Shown piece after piece: positions 42,962 through 51,718 of a DNA stretch of 64,000 nucleotides (positions are counted from its first letter, which is position 1; the number at the start of each line of letters is the position of its first letter). The stretch comes from a bacterium 1xD42-87 (lineage in GTDB: Bacteria; Bacillota; Clostridia; Lachnospirales; Lachnospiraceae), in NCBI GenBank assembly GCA_003611805.1, contig RAYM01000041.1:1-64000 (forward strand), read 5' to 3'. A program made the translations under genes and the position numbers. The notes beneath the pieces were generated by a model, which saw only the letters and a program-made list of their open reading frames with translations, did no database searches and was not told the DNA's origin.

Positions 42962-43123
42962 TTATTCCCGTTCCTTTCCTTTCTCCCGTTCCGGCTGCTT
43001 CTCTGCCTGTAAAATGCTGTCTATGTTCCGCTTGATAATATCATATTCCTGTACCTGTTTTTTCAGCTTGCCATAGTCGGCATAAAGGCTTTCTTTCTGC
43101 GCTTGGAGCTTTTCATACTCTGC
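42962..43123 (-). pseudogene. relaxase C-terminal tail beyond a nonsense codon
   Basis: After the TAA at 43126-43124 the same frame continues for 53 codons, AEYEKLQAQKESLYADYGKL and on to EKGKERE, ending at TAA 42964-42962. It is a charged coiled coil, as expected at the end of this relaxase family. A C-to-T change (CAA to TAA) explains the stop. Confidence 0.75.
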
Positions 43124-44314
43124 TTACAGGGCGGGGACGCTGGGGAGCTTGCCGCCGATCTGCGCCGCCTTTAGTGCTTTTACCGCCGCTTCATGGAGGA
43201 TAATACCCCGTTCATGCTCTGCCCGGTACTTCTCCTTGTTCCGGGCTTTGCGGTAGGCTTCATAGAGGGGTTTTGTCTTTTGGTAGGTAGTGACGTTCTT
43301 AATCAGCACCGCCATATCGGAAAGCCGCTTTTCCACTTCCTTTAGGCTGTCCCCTGCCTGTTCGCTTGCTGCCGTGATTTCCTCTATCCGTGTGAGCAGA
43401 TCGGCGTACTGTTCGATTTTATTTTCGGTAAGGAAGTTCATAGTCTTTGCTGCCTGTTTCAGATTGTGGATTTTCGCCCACTGTTCATAGCCCCGGCTCT
43501 GCTGCGCCTTGATACTGTTTTCAATGTCAATGAGAAGATTAACGCCCCTGCGCTCTGCCTTTGGAGCTTTGGCGGCACGGGTGCGCTTGCCCGCTATCCG
43601 TTCCCTTATGGCTTCCTCTGTATAGTCTGCGCCGAGGGTTTTAAGGCGGGTAAAGCGTTCCTGCCCCGGTGCGCGGCATGACACATATTTTCCGGGCTTG
43701 ATCTCATAGCCCGCCGCCTGTAACCGCTGCAATAGTTCCTCAAAACTGGAAACTTGGGGAATGAGCGCGTCCACGGCGATTTTCAGCTTGCCTTTCCAGC
43801 TTGTCCCGGTTTTCTCTGCTTGGTACTCCGCATAGCTCTTTCCCTTGCTTCCCTTGCCGGGGACGACCACGGAAAGCCCGTTGTCCCGGCACAGCTTGTC
43901 ACTCATGTTCCGTATGCCGTAATATGTCCGTTTGTTGGAAACATACTTGTGATGATCTACGAAGTTGACCGCGCAGAAAATAATGTGATTGTGTATATGC
44001 CCCTTGTCAATGTGTGTCGTGAGTACATATTCATGCTGCCCCTTTGTTACCGCGTCGGCAAGCTGCCGCCCGATCTCATGGGCTTTCTGATAGTCCACTT
44101 CTCCCGGAGCAAAGGACTGTATCAAGTGAAAGGCTAAGTTGTTGCCCTTATCCCGCGCTTGCGAGAGGGTATAGCCAAACTCAATATCTGCCGTTTCATA
44201 GCTGCACCCGAAAGAGGATATGAGCATTTTTTCGTCCGTCTTGTCCGGGTTTTCGATATAGTCAAGGGCTTTGCTTAGAGTGCTTTTAACAGGCTTAATC
44301 TTTGTAACCGCCAT
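43124..44314 (-). CDS. outer-ICE relaxase (MOBP type), truncated by a nonsense codon
   Basis: 396 residues as it stands; 450 if the TAA at 43126-43124 is read through. N-terminal relaxase domain: TLSKALDYIENPDKT with candidate catalytic Tyr19, EYVLTTHIDKGHIHNHIIFC with the HxHNH metal site near residue 105-112, and SYAEYQAEKTGTSWKGKLKI. Coiled-coil tail from about 270. The catalytic domain is intact, so the loss concerns the tail only. The gene overlaps mobC by 40 bp. It should nick the origin at 44631-44749 for ICE transfer. Confidence 0.9.
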   Translation of the reverse strand: MAVTKIKPVKSTLSKALDYIENPDKTDEKMLISSFGCSYETADIEFGYTLSQARDKGNNLAFHLIQSFAPGEVDYQKAHEIGRQLADAVTKGQHEYVLTTHIDKGHIHNHIIFCAVNFVDHHKYVSNKRTYYGIRNMSDKLCRDNGLSVVVPGKGSKGKSYAEYQAEKTGTSWKGKLKIAVDALIPQVSSFEELLQRLQAAGYEIKPGKYVSCRAPGQERFTRLKTLGADYTEEAIRERIAGKRTRAAKAPKAERRGVNLLIDIENSIKAQQSRGYEQWAKIHNLKQAAKTMNFLTENKIEQYADLLTRIEEITAASEQAGDSLKEVEKRLSDMAVLIKNVTTYQKTKPLYEAYRKARNKEKYRAEHERGIILHEAAVKALKAAQIGGKLPSVPAL

Positions 44315-44604
44315 ATTTCCGCAAGCACCCCCTTGATTTCCTCTATATCCTCTTTGTAGGCGTTTCCCGTCGCGTTTACGCGACGTGCGATCTGATTGAC
44401 ATTGACCCCGATCTTCTGTATCTCCGCTGTCATTGCTTTTATGTCCGTGTGGTCTACTTGGATAATGTACCCGTCAATGGCGATCTTGCGCAGATACGCC
44501 GCCATGTTGCTTGTGGGGACGAGCTTCATTTTTTCCTCAATCAGTTTCCTTTCTTCCTCTGTCACATAGAATTTGACCTGTATTGTCCTTTTGCGTCCGT
44601 TCAT
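44275..44604 (-). CDS. mobC: MobC relaxosome accessory protein of the outer ICE
   Basis: 109 residues, with GGAAAGGAGCGAAAAACC upstream on the minus strand. RTIQVKFYVTEEERKLIEEK is the ribbon-helix-helix region and IQKIGVNVNQIARRVNATGN the MobC core. It binds the origin located just upstream and cooperates with the relaxase encoded by the overlapping downstream gene. Confidence 0.9.
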   Translation of the reverse strand: MNGRKRTIQVKFYVTEEERKLIEEKMKLVPTSNMAAYLRKIAIDGYIIQVDHTDIKAMTAEIQKIGVNVNQIARRVNATGNAYKEDIEEIKGVLAEIWRLQRLSLLKAL

Positions 44605-44630
44605 GGTTTTTCGCTCCTTTCCGTTCTCTT

Positions 44631-44749
44631 AGAGGGTTTGGGACACTTCCCAACAAGCCATTTCTGACCGACCGGGCGGGCAGAAATACGGAAAAGGGTA
44701 CTCTTTTCCTATGCTTGCTACGAAAGTTCTTCCTACTACCTACAACACC
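44631..44749 (-). other. oriT-like block, copy 2 (upstream of outer mobC)
   Basis: Minus-strand order: GGTGTTGTAGG (44749-44739), the 39-bp block starting TTTCGTAGCAAGC (44725-44687), hairpin ATTTCTG...CAGAAAT (44687-44660), the 28-bp block with TTGGGA-AGTG-TCCCAA (44658-44631). Both blocks are identical to 35567-35671, and GTGTTGTAGG also recurs in element C before its mobC. The position directly before mobC/relaxase makes this the best oriT candidate of the ICE; the nic base is unknown. Confidence 0.7.
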
Positions 44750-44849
44750 GGGAATATCCGATTTGGCGGATTTCCGCAAAAGAAAAACGCTGCAACTGAA
44801 CAAAATTGCAACGCTTCTTAGTCCCTATTCAATTTTAGCCGGACAGCGG

Positions 44850-45209
44850 TTATTCTCTCTCACCCTCAATCTCTGCGATCTCCCGCGCCGTGGCGGTGAC
44901 TATCCGTATTCCTTTATCGCTCATATCGTCCAGCAGCGCGTCAAGCTGCCGCCGCTGGGTATTTTTCCCGGCGGGCTGCTCCATAAGGAATTGATCTACG
45001 GATATGTTATAGCGCAGCATAAGCTCAAAGAATATCTGTAAGCTGGGGTGCTGCCCCTTATTTTCTATATTCGCAAGGTAGCGCGGGGATATATACATTT
45101 CGTCGCATACCTTTTTCCGGCTCTCCTTGCGCCCTTTCCGGGCTGTCTTGATTGCTTCCCCAAAAGCCTTAAAGTCGTATCGTGGTACTGGTCTTTTTGC
45201 CATATTCAT
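44850..45209 (-). CDS. Xre family transcriptional regulator
   Basis: 119 residues. FGEAIKTARKGRKESRKKVC and EMYISPRYLANIENKGQHPS form the HTH_3 domain (about 12-70); a C-terminal helical region ends ATAREIAEIEGERE. Divergent from the Bce-like operon (45366 onward), with both promoters in a 156-bp gap. It is the likely repressor of the mob genes or of the neighbouring operon. Confidence 0.85.
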   Translation of the reverse strand: MNMAKRPVPRYDFKAFGEAIKTARKGRKESRKKVCDEMYISPRYLANIENKGQHPSLQIFFELMLRYNISVDQFLMEQPAGKNTQRRQLDALLDDMSDKGIRIVTATAREIAEIEGERE

Positions 45210-45307
45210 TCACCCTATTACATTTTACTGTTCACCTTTCTTTTTGGATATGTCTACACTGTTCTATCAGTTAGCCAAAATAATTCCCAAACTTATCAAA
45301 AAGTATC

Positions 45308-45336
45308 TTGAAGTTATTCGGCTGGACGCATATAAT
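45308..45336 (+). promoter_or_regulatory. promoter of the Bce-like operon
   Basis: TTGAAG (45308-45313), 17 bp, TATAAT (45331-45336), 30 bp before the HTH gene. Close to the sigma-A consensus. Confidence 0.8.
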
Positions 45337-45365
45337 TATACTGATAGAGATTAGAGAAAGGGTGA

Positions 45366-45554
45366 ATGAAGATGTTAGAGTATATTTCTGCCCCGGAAGC
45401 GGCGAAAAAATGGGGCATTTCAGAAAGACGGGTGCAAAAGCTATGTGAGGAAAACCGCATACCGGGCGTGGCAAAATTCAGCCGCTTGTGGCTGATACCA
45501 AAGGACGCTGAAAAGCCAGTAGATAAAAGGAAACGGGAGGAAAACAGAAAGTGA
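45366..45554 (+). CDS. small HTH (excisionase/MerR-like) DNA-binding protein
   Basis: 62 residues. YISAPEAAKKWGISERRVQK and CEENRIPGVAKFSRLWLIPK are a MerR/HTH_17-type winged helix. The stop overlaps the GTG of the response regulator. Such proteins often open cargo operons in clostridial mobile elements and may autoregulate the operon. Confidence 0.8.
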   Translation: MKMLEYISAPEAAKKWGISERRVQKLCEENRIPGVAKFSRLWLIPKDAEKPVDKRKREENRK

Positions 45555-46213
45555 AAATATTTGTTGTTGAAGATGAAACAGAGATTTGTAAAGAGTTGTC
45601 CGTTCTGTTACAGAAATATGGGTATGCTTATGAAAGCAGCACTGATTTCGCACATATCACAGACCATATTTTGAAAGCGGAAGCAGACCTTGTACTGCTG
45701 GATATAAACTTGCCATATCAAGACGGTTATACGATATGCCGCGAGATTCGGAAACAGTCGGATATTCCGATTATCGTTCTGACAAGCAGAAATACAGACT
45801 TTGATGAATTGATGAGCTTAAATATCGGTGCAGACGATTTTATATCAAAGCCTTATAACGCACAGGTATTGATAGCGCGTATTCAAAAAATATTAAAAAG
45901 GACTTATGAAGCACAGGTTAATTCTGTCCTTATCCATAAAGGGCTGACAATCAATCTGCTAAAGGCTACTGCTTCTTATGGGGATAAAGAGGTAGATTTA
46001 ACAAAAAATGAACTTGGCATACTGCGTTTGCTGGTTGTGAACAAAGGCAATGTGATACCGCGTGACGCGATCATAGATGAATTATGGCAGAGCGACGAAT
46101 TTATAGACGAAAACACACTCAATGTTAATATTGTGCGATTGCGTAAGAAGTTATCGGAGATTGGTGCGCCCGATTATCTGGAAACAAAACGTGGATTGGG
46201 GTACAAAGTATGA
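45551..46213 (+). CDS. OmpR-family response regulator (BceR-like)
   Basis: 220 residues from GTG 45551. Receiver: IFVVEDETEICKELSVLLQK, phosphorylation site in LVLLDINLPYQDGYTIC (Asp near residue 51), SKPYNAQVL. C-terminal winged helix with ELGILRLLVVNKGNVIPRDA. Its partner kinase overlaps (ATGA). It should activate the ABC transporter at 47381 in response to antimicrobial peptides, as BceR does. Confidence 0.92.
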   Translation: MKIFVVEDETEICKELSVLLQKYGYAYESSTDFAHITDHILKAEADLVLLDINLPYQDGYTICREIRKQSDIPIIVLTSRNTDFDELMSLNIGADDFISKPYNAQVLIARIQKILKRTYEAQVNSVLIHKGLTINLLKATASYGDKEVDLTKNELGILRLLVVNKGNVIPRDAIIDELWQSDEFIDENTLNVNIVRLRKKLSEIGAPDYLETKRGLGYKV

Positions 46214-47217
46214 AACTGACCGATTATATAATTGACCGCCTTTTTTCTGTTGTAATGTTTTTGGTAGCTGTTATTTTTTCTATGGGGCTTCTTTGGTTAA
46301 TGGGATTGCGTTATGAATTTATTATTTATATCGAAATAATATTCGGGTTTTCCTTTTTTGCAGCGTTTGCTTGGGACTACACAAGAAAAAAGAAATATTA
46401 CTGCGGATTTATGGCTTTATTTGACGGACTTGACGACAAGACTTTATTAGCAGAGCTTGCAGAAAAGCCGGGATTTCTTGACGGGAAACTGTTATATCAA
46501 ATTCTACGCCTGTCTAATAAGTACATGAATGATAAGTTAGCGGAAGCGGGGGCTACTAATCAAGAATACCGGGAATATATCGAAATGTGGGTACATGAAA
46601 TAAAAACGCCGATAACCTCTGCCCATTTAATCATTGAGAATGACAAAAATATTTCTACAATCCGCATAGATGATGAATTGAATAAAATAGACCATTTTGT
46701 AGAACAAGCCCTTTTCTATGCAAGAAGCACAACATTGGAAAAAGATTTTAAGATAGAAAAGACAACCTTGAAAACATTGGTACAGGAAGCGTTGAAAAGC
46801 TATTCCAAACAGATCATTGAAGCCCACGGCAGACCTGTATTTGAGAATTTGGACATTCCAGTATTTGCCGATCGGAAATGGTGTGTATTTATTATAGGGC
46901 AGATCATAGCTAATTCTGTTAAATATGCAAAAGAAAATCTGATTCTTACTTTTGAGGGGAGTTCTTTTGATAACGGGTGCAGCCTTTCTATCTCTGATAA
47001 TGGAATTGGTATAACCGAAGCAGATATTCCGAGGATTTTTGATAAAGGGTTTACCGGGGAAAATGGGCGTAAATTTGGAAAATCAACAGGTATTGGATTA
47101 TACTTATGCTGGAAATTATGCCGTAAAATGAATATGGAAATATCGGTGGCAAGCAGCCTTGAAAATGGTACAACCGTAAAGATCATGTTCCCCAAAGAAA
47201 ATCTTTATTTGACATAG
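46210..47217 (+). CDS. intramembrane-sensing histidine kinase (BceS-like)
   Basis: 335 residues, the short length of BceS-type kinases: two membrane segments (about 12-32 and 38-57) with almost no extracellular loop, phospho-His in EMWVHEIKTPITSAHL near residue 129, N box IGQIIANSVKYAKEN, GKSTGIGLYLC. These kinases sense flux through the linked ABC transporter rather than the peptide itself. Confidence 0.92.
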   Translation: MKLTDYIIDRLFSVVMFLVAVIFSMGLLWLMGLRYEFIIYIEIIFGFSFFAAFAWDYTRKKKYYCGFMALFDGLDDKTLLAELAEKPGFLDGKLLYQILRLSNKYMNDKLAEAGATNQEYREYIEMWVHEIKTPITSAHLIIENDKNISTIRIDDELNKIDHFVEQALFYARSTTLEKDFKIEKTTLKTLVQEALKSYSKQIIEAHGRPVFENLDIPVFADRKWCVFIIGQIIANSVKYAKENLILTFEGSSFDNGCSLSISDNGIGITEADIPRIFDKGFTGENGRKFGKSTGIGLYLCWKLCRKMNMEISVASSLENGTTVKIMFPKENLYLT

Positions 47218-47285
47218 GAATATCCCACAAAGCAGGATTGTACGAGCAGGCATGAAAAATGTCTGCTTCTTTTCTCCCCGAAACC

Positions 47286-47304
47286 TTACATTTCGGTAAT
47301 GTAA
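47286..47304 (+). promoter_or_regulatory. candidate BceR-type operator before the ABC genes
   Basis: TTACATT-TCGGT-AATGTAA, a perfect 7-bp inverted repeat, lies 77 bp before the ATPase start with an AT-rich region after it. BceR-type regulators bind TNACA/TGTNA inverted sites upstream of their transporter, so this is the probable target. Confidence 0.55.
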
Positions 47305-47380
47305 ATGTAATCTTATTTAATGGCGCATTTTAATTTCTGAATGTACAATATCAAAAAAGGAAAGCGAAAGGAGCAAAATT

Positions 47381-48151
47381 ATGAATACCCCGATTTTAGA
47401 GGTTTCTGACATTCAAAAATATTATGGAAACAAAGGAAACATTACCAAAGCTGTTAATCGTATTTCCCTGTCTGTTGGAAAAGGGGAATTTGTCGGTATC
47501 ATGGGCGCGTCCGGCTCTGGTAAGACAACATTGCTTAACTGCATTTCCACAATCGACACAGTAACCAGCGGGAAAATTTTAGTCGAGGGGAAAGACATTA
47601 CTACTTTACGCGGAAAACAGTTGTCGGCTTTTCGGCGCGAAAAGTTGGGCTTTATCTTTCAAGACTTTAATCTGCTTGATACATTGACTGCGTATGAGAA
47701 TATCTCCCTTGCCCTGTCCATTTCCGGCATAAAGGCAAAAGAGATTGATAAAAGGGTACAGGAAATTGCAAGGGCATTGAATATCACGGAAGTCTTAGAA
47801 AAATACCCCTATCAAATGTCCGGCGGACAGCAGCAGCGTGTAGCCGCCGCCCGTGCAATGGTAACAAATCCGGCTCTTGTTTTGGCTGATGAACCTACGG
47901 GCGCGTTGGATTCCCGTTCTTCCCATATGCTTTTGGATATGCTGGAAGAATTGAACCAAAACCTTTCTGCAACAATCCTCATGGTAACGCACGATTCTTT
48001 CACAGCCAGTTATTGCCGCCGTATTCTTTTTATTAAGGACGGGAAAATTTTCAACGAAATTCACCGTGGGGCAAAATCACGGAAAGAGTTTTTTGAGGAA
48101 ATCATGGAGGTAGTTTCTGTATTGGGAGGTGAAACCAATGACAGAGGGTAA
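47381..48151 (+). CDS. ABC transporter ATP-binding protein (BceA-like)
   Basis: 256 residues after GAAAGGAGCAAAATT. Walker A GIMGASGSGKTTLLNCIS, signature YQMSGGQQQRVAAARAM, Walker B ALVLADEPTGALDSRSS, switch His in MVTHDSF. Peptide-7-exporter/BceA family. Forms the transporter with the FtsX-type permease encoded next; confers resistance to peptide antibiotics such as bacitracin or lantibiotics in known systems. Confidence 0.94.
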   Translation: MNTPILEVSDIQKYYGNKGNITKAVNRISLSVGKGEFVGIMGASGSGKTTLLNCISTIDTVTSGKILVEGKDITTLRGKQLSAFRREKLGFIFQDFNLLDTLTAYENISLALSISGIKAKEIDKRVQEIARALNITEVLEKYPYQMSGGQQQRVAAARAMVTNPALVLADEPTGALDSRSSHMLLDMLEELNQNLSATILMVTHDSFTASYCRRILFIKDGKIFNEIHRGAKSRKEFFEEIMEVVSVLGGETNDRG

Positions 48152-50162
48152 ATTGATTATTCGCAATGTGCGTAAAAACATACAAGACTATATGATTTAT
48201 TTCTTGACGCTTACGGTTTCGGTAAGTATGTTTTACGCTTTCAATTCCATTCAGACCCAGCCAGCATTAAATGATCTTGACGCAACAAAGCAATTACTTT
48301 CTGACCAATTAGGGATATTGCTTTCTGCATTATCTGTTGTAGTGGCTGTTGTGCTTGCATTTCTTATCCTGTATGCAAATCAGTTCCTCTTAAAACGCAG
48401 GAAAAAGGAATTGGGGATTTATACATTGTTAGGAATGGAAAAAGGGAAAATATCAAGGATTTTTGCCGGGGAAACCTTATGCGTGGGTATTCTGTCACTT
48501 GTGTTTGGGCTTATATTAGGGCTGCTTTTGTCACAGGGACTTTCCATATTTTCTTTACGCCTGTTTGCAATAGATATGAGTAAGTTTCAGATTGTTTTTT
48601 CCATGAGTGCGCTGAAAAAGACAATCGGCTGTTTTGTATTGATTTTTCTGATTGTCATGATTTTTAATGTGCGCACGGTTTCTTCGGTCAAGTTGATCGA
48701 CCTGTTGACCGCCAGCAGGAAGAATGAAGTCATGGCACTAAGGAACAAAGCCGCGCAAATTTCTTTAGCTGCGCTTTCTATCCTTTGTATTGTTTCTTCC
48801 GGCGTGATTATTCAGCACTATGGTATACTTCCCAGCCGCGAAAATTCATGGTTTCAGATTGCAGTAGTTTTATTAGCAGCAGGGACAGCACTTTTCTTCT
48901 TTTCTGTATCGGCAGTATTGCTTACAGCGATACAGGCAAACAGGAAAATTTATCTGAAAGGGCTGAATACCTTTTTAAGCCGACAGATCGGAAGTAAAGT
49001 GCAGACGGATTTTATGACTATGAGCGTAGTATGCGCTTTGCTCACCATATCTATTTGTGGTATATCCGTGGGGATAAGTTCTGCTTTAACCATGAATGAA
49101 ACGTCTAAGGCTTCGCTTCCTTATGATTTGAATGTTGTTGCGGATATTGATGTGGCGGGAGAAACGGACATTGCGGCATATCTGAAATCAAGGGACGTGG
49201 ATATGGGTATCTATGCAGACAGCATAGCGCAGATCAGCCTTTATGAAGCAGAAATAACCTATGGGGATTTGTTTGAGGGACAGGACTTAAACTTATGGCA
49301 CATTGACAGTGACATTCCCGAAGTGGGTGTTTCGGTAGTTTCCATTTCAGATTTTAACCGTGCATTAGCGGCACAAGGTAAAGCCCCCATAAGTCTTGCT
49401 GATAATGAATTTCTCTTGAACTGTAATTACAAAGGCACTTTGCAATATATTGATTCATTTTTGCAGTCCTGTACGGAAATTGACTTGAATGGGACGATTT
49501 TACAGCCGGGTGGGAAAAAGCCGCTGGGTGAAACTGTTTTGATGACTTCGGTAGGTAATAACGACAGGGGAACCTTTATTGTTCCCGATCATGTCGCTGC
49601 GTCTTTAGCAAAAGACATAAATATTTTGTTAGTACAGTATAAACCCAGTATAAATACAGATGAAATATTGCAGAAAATGATACCGATTGGTCTGGAATGG
49701 GAAACAGAGGGGTATCGGTATACTGAAAAAATCATGTTGAGCAGTATGTATTACGGCTCCTGCGCGTTGCTGGTATTCTTATGCTGCTATATTGGACTGG
49801 TGTTTCTGCTGATATGCGCCGCGCTGCTGTCCCTAAAACAGTTGACAGAAACCGCAGATAATGTTTACCGATACGGGTTATTACAAAAGCTGGGGACGGA
49901 TAGCCGGTTACTTTTCGGAGCTTTATTCAGGCAGATAGCGATATTCTTTGTTGTGCCGCTTTTGCTTGCAGGAATGTTTTCAGCCTTTGGAATTGGAAAA
50001 ATCACAGCGATTGTAGAAGAATTTCTAAATATGCACATATCTACAAATATTGGTGTTACTGTTTTGATGTTCTTGATTGTGTATGGTGGATATTTCATTG
50101 CCACTTACCTGTCATGTAAACATATGGTTATGGAAAAACAAATTGAAGAATTGGAGGTTTAG
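48138..50162 (+). CDS. ABC transporter permease, FtsX-like (BceB-like)
   Basis: 674 residues from ATG 48138, with GGGAGG at 48124-48129; it overlaps the ATPase end. About ten membrane segments and a large extracellular domain (about 300-540) between segments 7 and 8, the hallmark of BceB, which binds the peptide and signals to the kinase. NQFLLKRRKKELGIYTLLGM is the FtsX-domain cytoplasmic loop. Confidence 0.92.
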   Translation: MTEGKLIIRNVRKNIQDYMIYFLTLTVSVSMFYAFNSIQTQPALNDLDATKQLLSDQLGILLSALSVVVAVVLAFLILYANQFLLKRRKKELGIYTLLGMEKGKISRIFAGETLCVGILSLVFGLILGLLLSQGLSIFSLRLFAIDMSKFQIVFSMSALKKTIGCFVLIFLIVMIFNVRTVSSVKLIDLLTASRKNEVMALRNKAAQISLAALSILCIVSSGVIIQHYGILPSRENSWFQIAVVLLAAGTALFFFSVSAVLLTAIQANRKIYLKGLNTFLSRQIGSKVQTDFMTMSVVCALLTISICGISVGISSALTMNETSKASLPYDLNVVADIDVAGETDIAAYLKSRDVDMGIYADSIAQISLYEAEITYGDLFEGQDLNLWHIDSDIPEVGVSVVSISDFNRALAAQGKAPISLADNEFLLNCNYKGTLQYIDSFLQSCTEIDLNGTILQPGGKKPLGETVLMTSVGNNDRGTFIVPDHVAASLAKDINILLVQYKPSINTDEILQKMIPIGLEWETEGYRYTEKIMLSSMYYGSCALLVFLCCYIGLVFLLICAALLSLKQLTETADNVYRYGLLQKLGTDSRLLFGALFRQIAIFFVVPLLLAGMFSAFGIGKITAIVEEFLNMHISTNIGVTVLMFLIVYGGYFIATYLSCKHMVMEKQIEELEV

Positions 50163-50165
50163 GTT

Positions 50166-50297
50166 ATGCCGGAAAATGTAAATTGGAGTGCTGTTTGGCA
50201 AAGTGTTACTGACACATGGCTTCCCTTATTTGGAGGGATTGCGTTAATTGTAGTTGCGGTCATTGTCATTCACATTTTCAGAAAACGAAAAAAATAA
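50166..50297 (+). CDS. small single-pass membrane peptide, 43 aa
   Basis: ATG 50166 starts 3 bp after the permease stop; GGAGGTTTAGGTT gives the binding site. It begins MPENVNWSAVWQSVTDTWLP, then a membrane helix (about 20-37), and ends in a basic FRKRKK. Its position suggests an accessory subunit of the BceAB transporter. No family recognised. Confidence 0.65.
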   Translation: MPENVNWSAVWQSVTDTWLPLFGGIALIVVAVIVIHIFRKRKK

Positions 50298-50343
50298 TGA
50301 AATTTGACAAGGCAATCCCTCAACGAATAAATGGAGCGGGAAA

Positions 50344-51216
50344 ATGAAAAAATGGCTCACTAAAAAAACAAAGATAATACTCTGTATGCTAAGTGCTATA
50401 ATTTTCGCCCTGCTCATTTGGACGATATGGGGAAATACGGCGTTGACAGTGAGTAACATAAAAATTTCAAGCAGCCGTATTCCCCCTGCATTTTCCGGGT
50501 TTCGGATAGTGCAGGTATCAGATTTGCACAACGCAGAATTTGGGAATGGCAATAAAAAGCTGCTGGAATTGCTATCAGAAAGCAAGCCGGACATTATTGT
50601 AATAACCGGGGATTTCGTGGACGCAGGACATACAGATATTGACGTGGCTCTTGATTTCACAAAAGTGGCGGTTAATATTGCGCCTGTCTACTATGTGACA
50701 GGGAACCACGAAGCAAGCCTGTCACAGTATGACGAACTCAAAACGGGGCTTGAAGCGATTGGCGTAATTGTTCTTGAAGATGAAGCGATACAATTAAACC
50801 ACGAAAAAGGAATGATAACGCTTATCGGGCTTTCTGACCCTAATTTCACGTTGAAAGGTGATATGTTCGGGGAAGCCCCGGCTATGGTTAGCGCAAAGCT
50901 GAATAGCCTTGTTGATGATGAAAGCAGCTACACTATTCTACTTTCACACCGACCAGAACTATTTGAGAGCTATGCACATTGCAATATTGATTTGGTTCTA
51001 AGCGGACACGCACACGGCGGTCAATTCCGTCTGCCATTTATCGGCGGGCTGATTGCCCCCGATCAAGGGATATTTCCAAAGTATGACGCAGGGCTGTTTA
51101 CAAACGGCAGTACAAATATGATTGTTAGCCGGGGATTGGGTAACAGCATTATTCCTATCCGCTTTAATAACCGCCCGGAAGTCATTGTAATTGAACTTCT
51201 TAACACAGGCTTGTAA
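50344..51216 (+). CDS. membrane-anchored metallophosphoesterase
   Basis: 290 residues. N-terminal membrane anchor (about 9-30), then the calcineurin-like motifs in order: VQVSDLHNAEFG, VITGDFVDAGH, YVTGNHEASLS, LLSHRPE, LSGHAHGGQFRLP. This is the YkuE/YaeI type, known to act on UDP-linked or lipid phosphate substrates at the membrane. With the Bce operon it may help in undecaprenyl-phosphate handling; that link is inference. Confidence 0.88.
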   Translation: MKKWLTKKTKIILCMLSAIIFALLIWTIWGNTALTVSNIKISSSRIPPAFSGFRIVQVSDLHNAEFGNGNKKLLELLSESKPDIIVITGDFVDAGHTDIDVALDFTKVAVNIAPVYYVTGNHEASLSQYDELKTGLEAIGVIVLEDEAIQLNHEKGMITLIGLSDPNFTLKGDMFGEAPAMVSAKLNSLVDDESSYTILLSHRPELFESYAHCNIDLVLSGHAHGGQFRLPFIGGLIAPDQGIFPKYDAGLFTNGSTNMIVSRGLGNSIIPIRFNNRPEVIVIELLNTGL

Positions 51217-51318
51217 GAACAGCTTATAGAAAACTGAATGATAAAGTGATCTGCCGCACGACGGCAAAAGAAAAAAAGCCGTCGTACAGCAGAGGTATTT
51301 TCACACGCCTATTCATAC

Positions 51319-51357
51319 ACGGCGGCTTTTGAGAGATCAAAGCCGCCGTTTCTTTTT
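51319..51357 (+). terminator. intrinsic terminator of the Bce-like operon
   Basis: ACGGCGGCTTT (51319-51329) and AAAGCCGCCGT (51339-51349) are perfectly paired and followed by TCTTTTTT. A second stem ACGACGGC/GCCGTCGT lies 50 bp before (51258-51285). Confidence 0.9.
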
Positions 51358-51419
51358 TATCTTCTCAAGGAATGACGCGGTTTCACTGTTAAAAGCGGCG
51401 GCTAAAGGAGGTAGCCGCC

Positions 51420-51530
51420 ATGAAGCACATACCCTATCGACAAAATCCGACGGTCATTGACATATCAAAAAAAGCCCGTCCACCGCCGGGGGAAATTCTA
51501 CCCATGAATATGAACTGTCTAATCAACTGA
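51420..51530 (+). CDS. small ICE protein, 36 aa, unknown
   Basis: AAAGGAGGTAGCCGCC before ATG 51420. The peptide begins MKHIPYRQNPTVIDISKKAR. The binding site is strong and well spaced, which supports translation. It lies between the operon terminator and the regulator genes, a place where Tn916 relatives also carry very small genes. Confidence 0.5.
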   Translation: MKHIPYRQNPTVIDISKKARPPPGEILPMNMNCLIN

Positions 51531-51551
51531 ATACTGCTTACAATTCCTCTG

Positions 51552-51584
51552 CGCCCGTCTGCAACTTTGTAGACGGGCGTTTTG
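51552..51584 (+). terminator. intrinsic terminator
   Basis: CGCCCGTCT (51552-51560) pairs perfectly with AGACGGGCG (51571-51579), then TTTTG. Confidence 0.75.
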
Positions 51585-51718
51585 TGTTCCCCCGGCAAAA
51601 TTTTTTCAAAAAGTTTGCAAAATCACCGCCTATTCGGGGGTGCGCGGTTTTGAGGGTTTATGAAAGGGGACATCAGAAAAAATCACCCGCTTTCGCGGCT
51701 GCGAAAGGAGGTGAGAAC

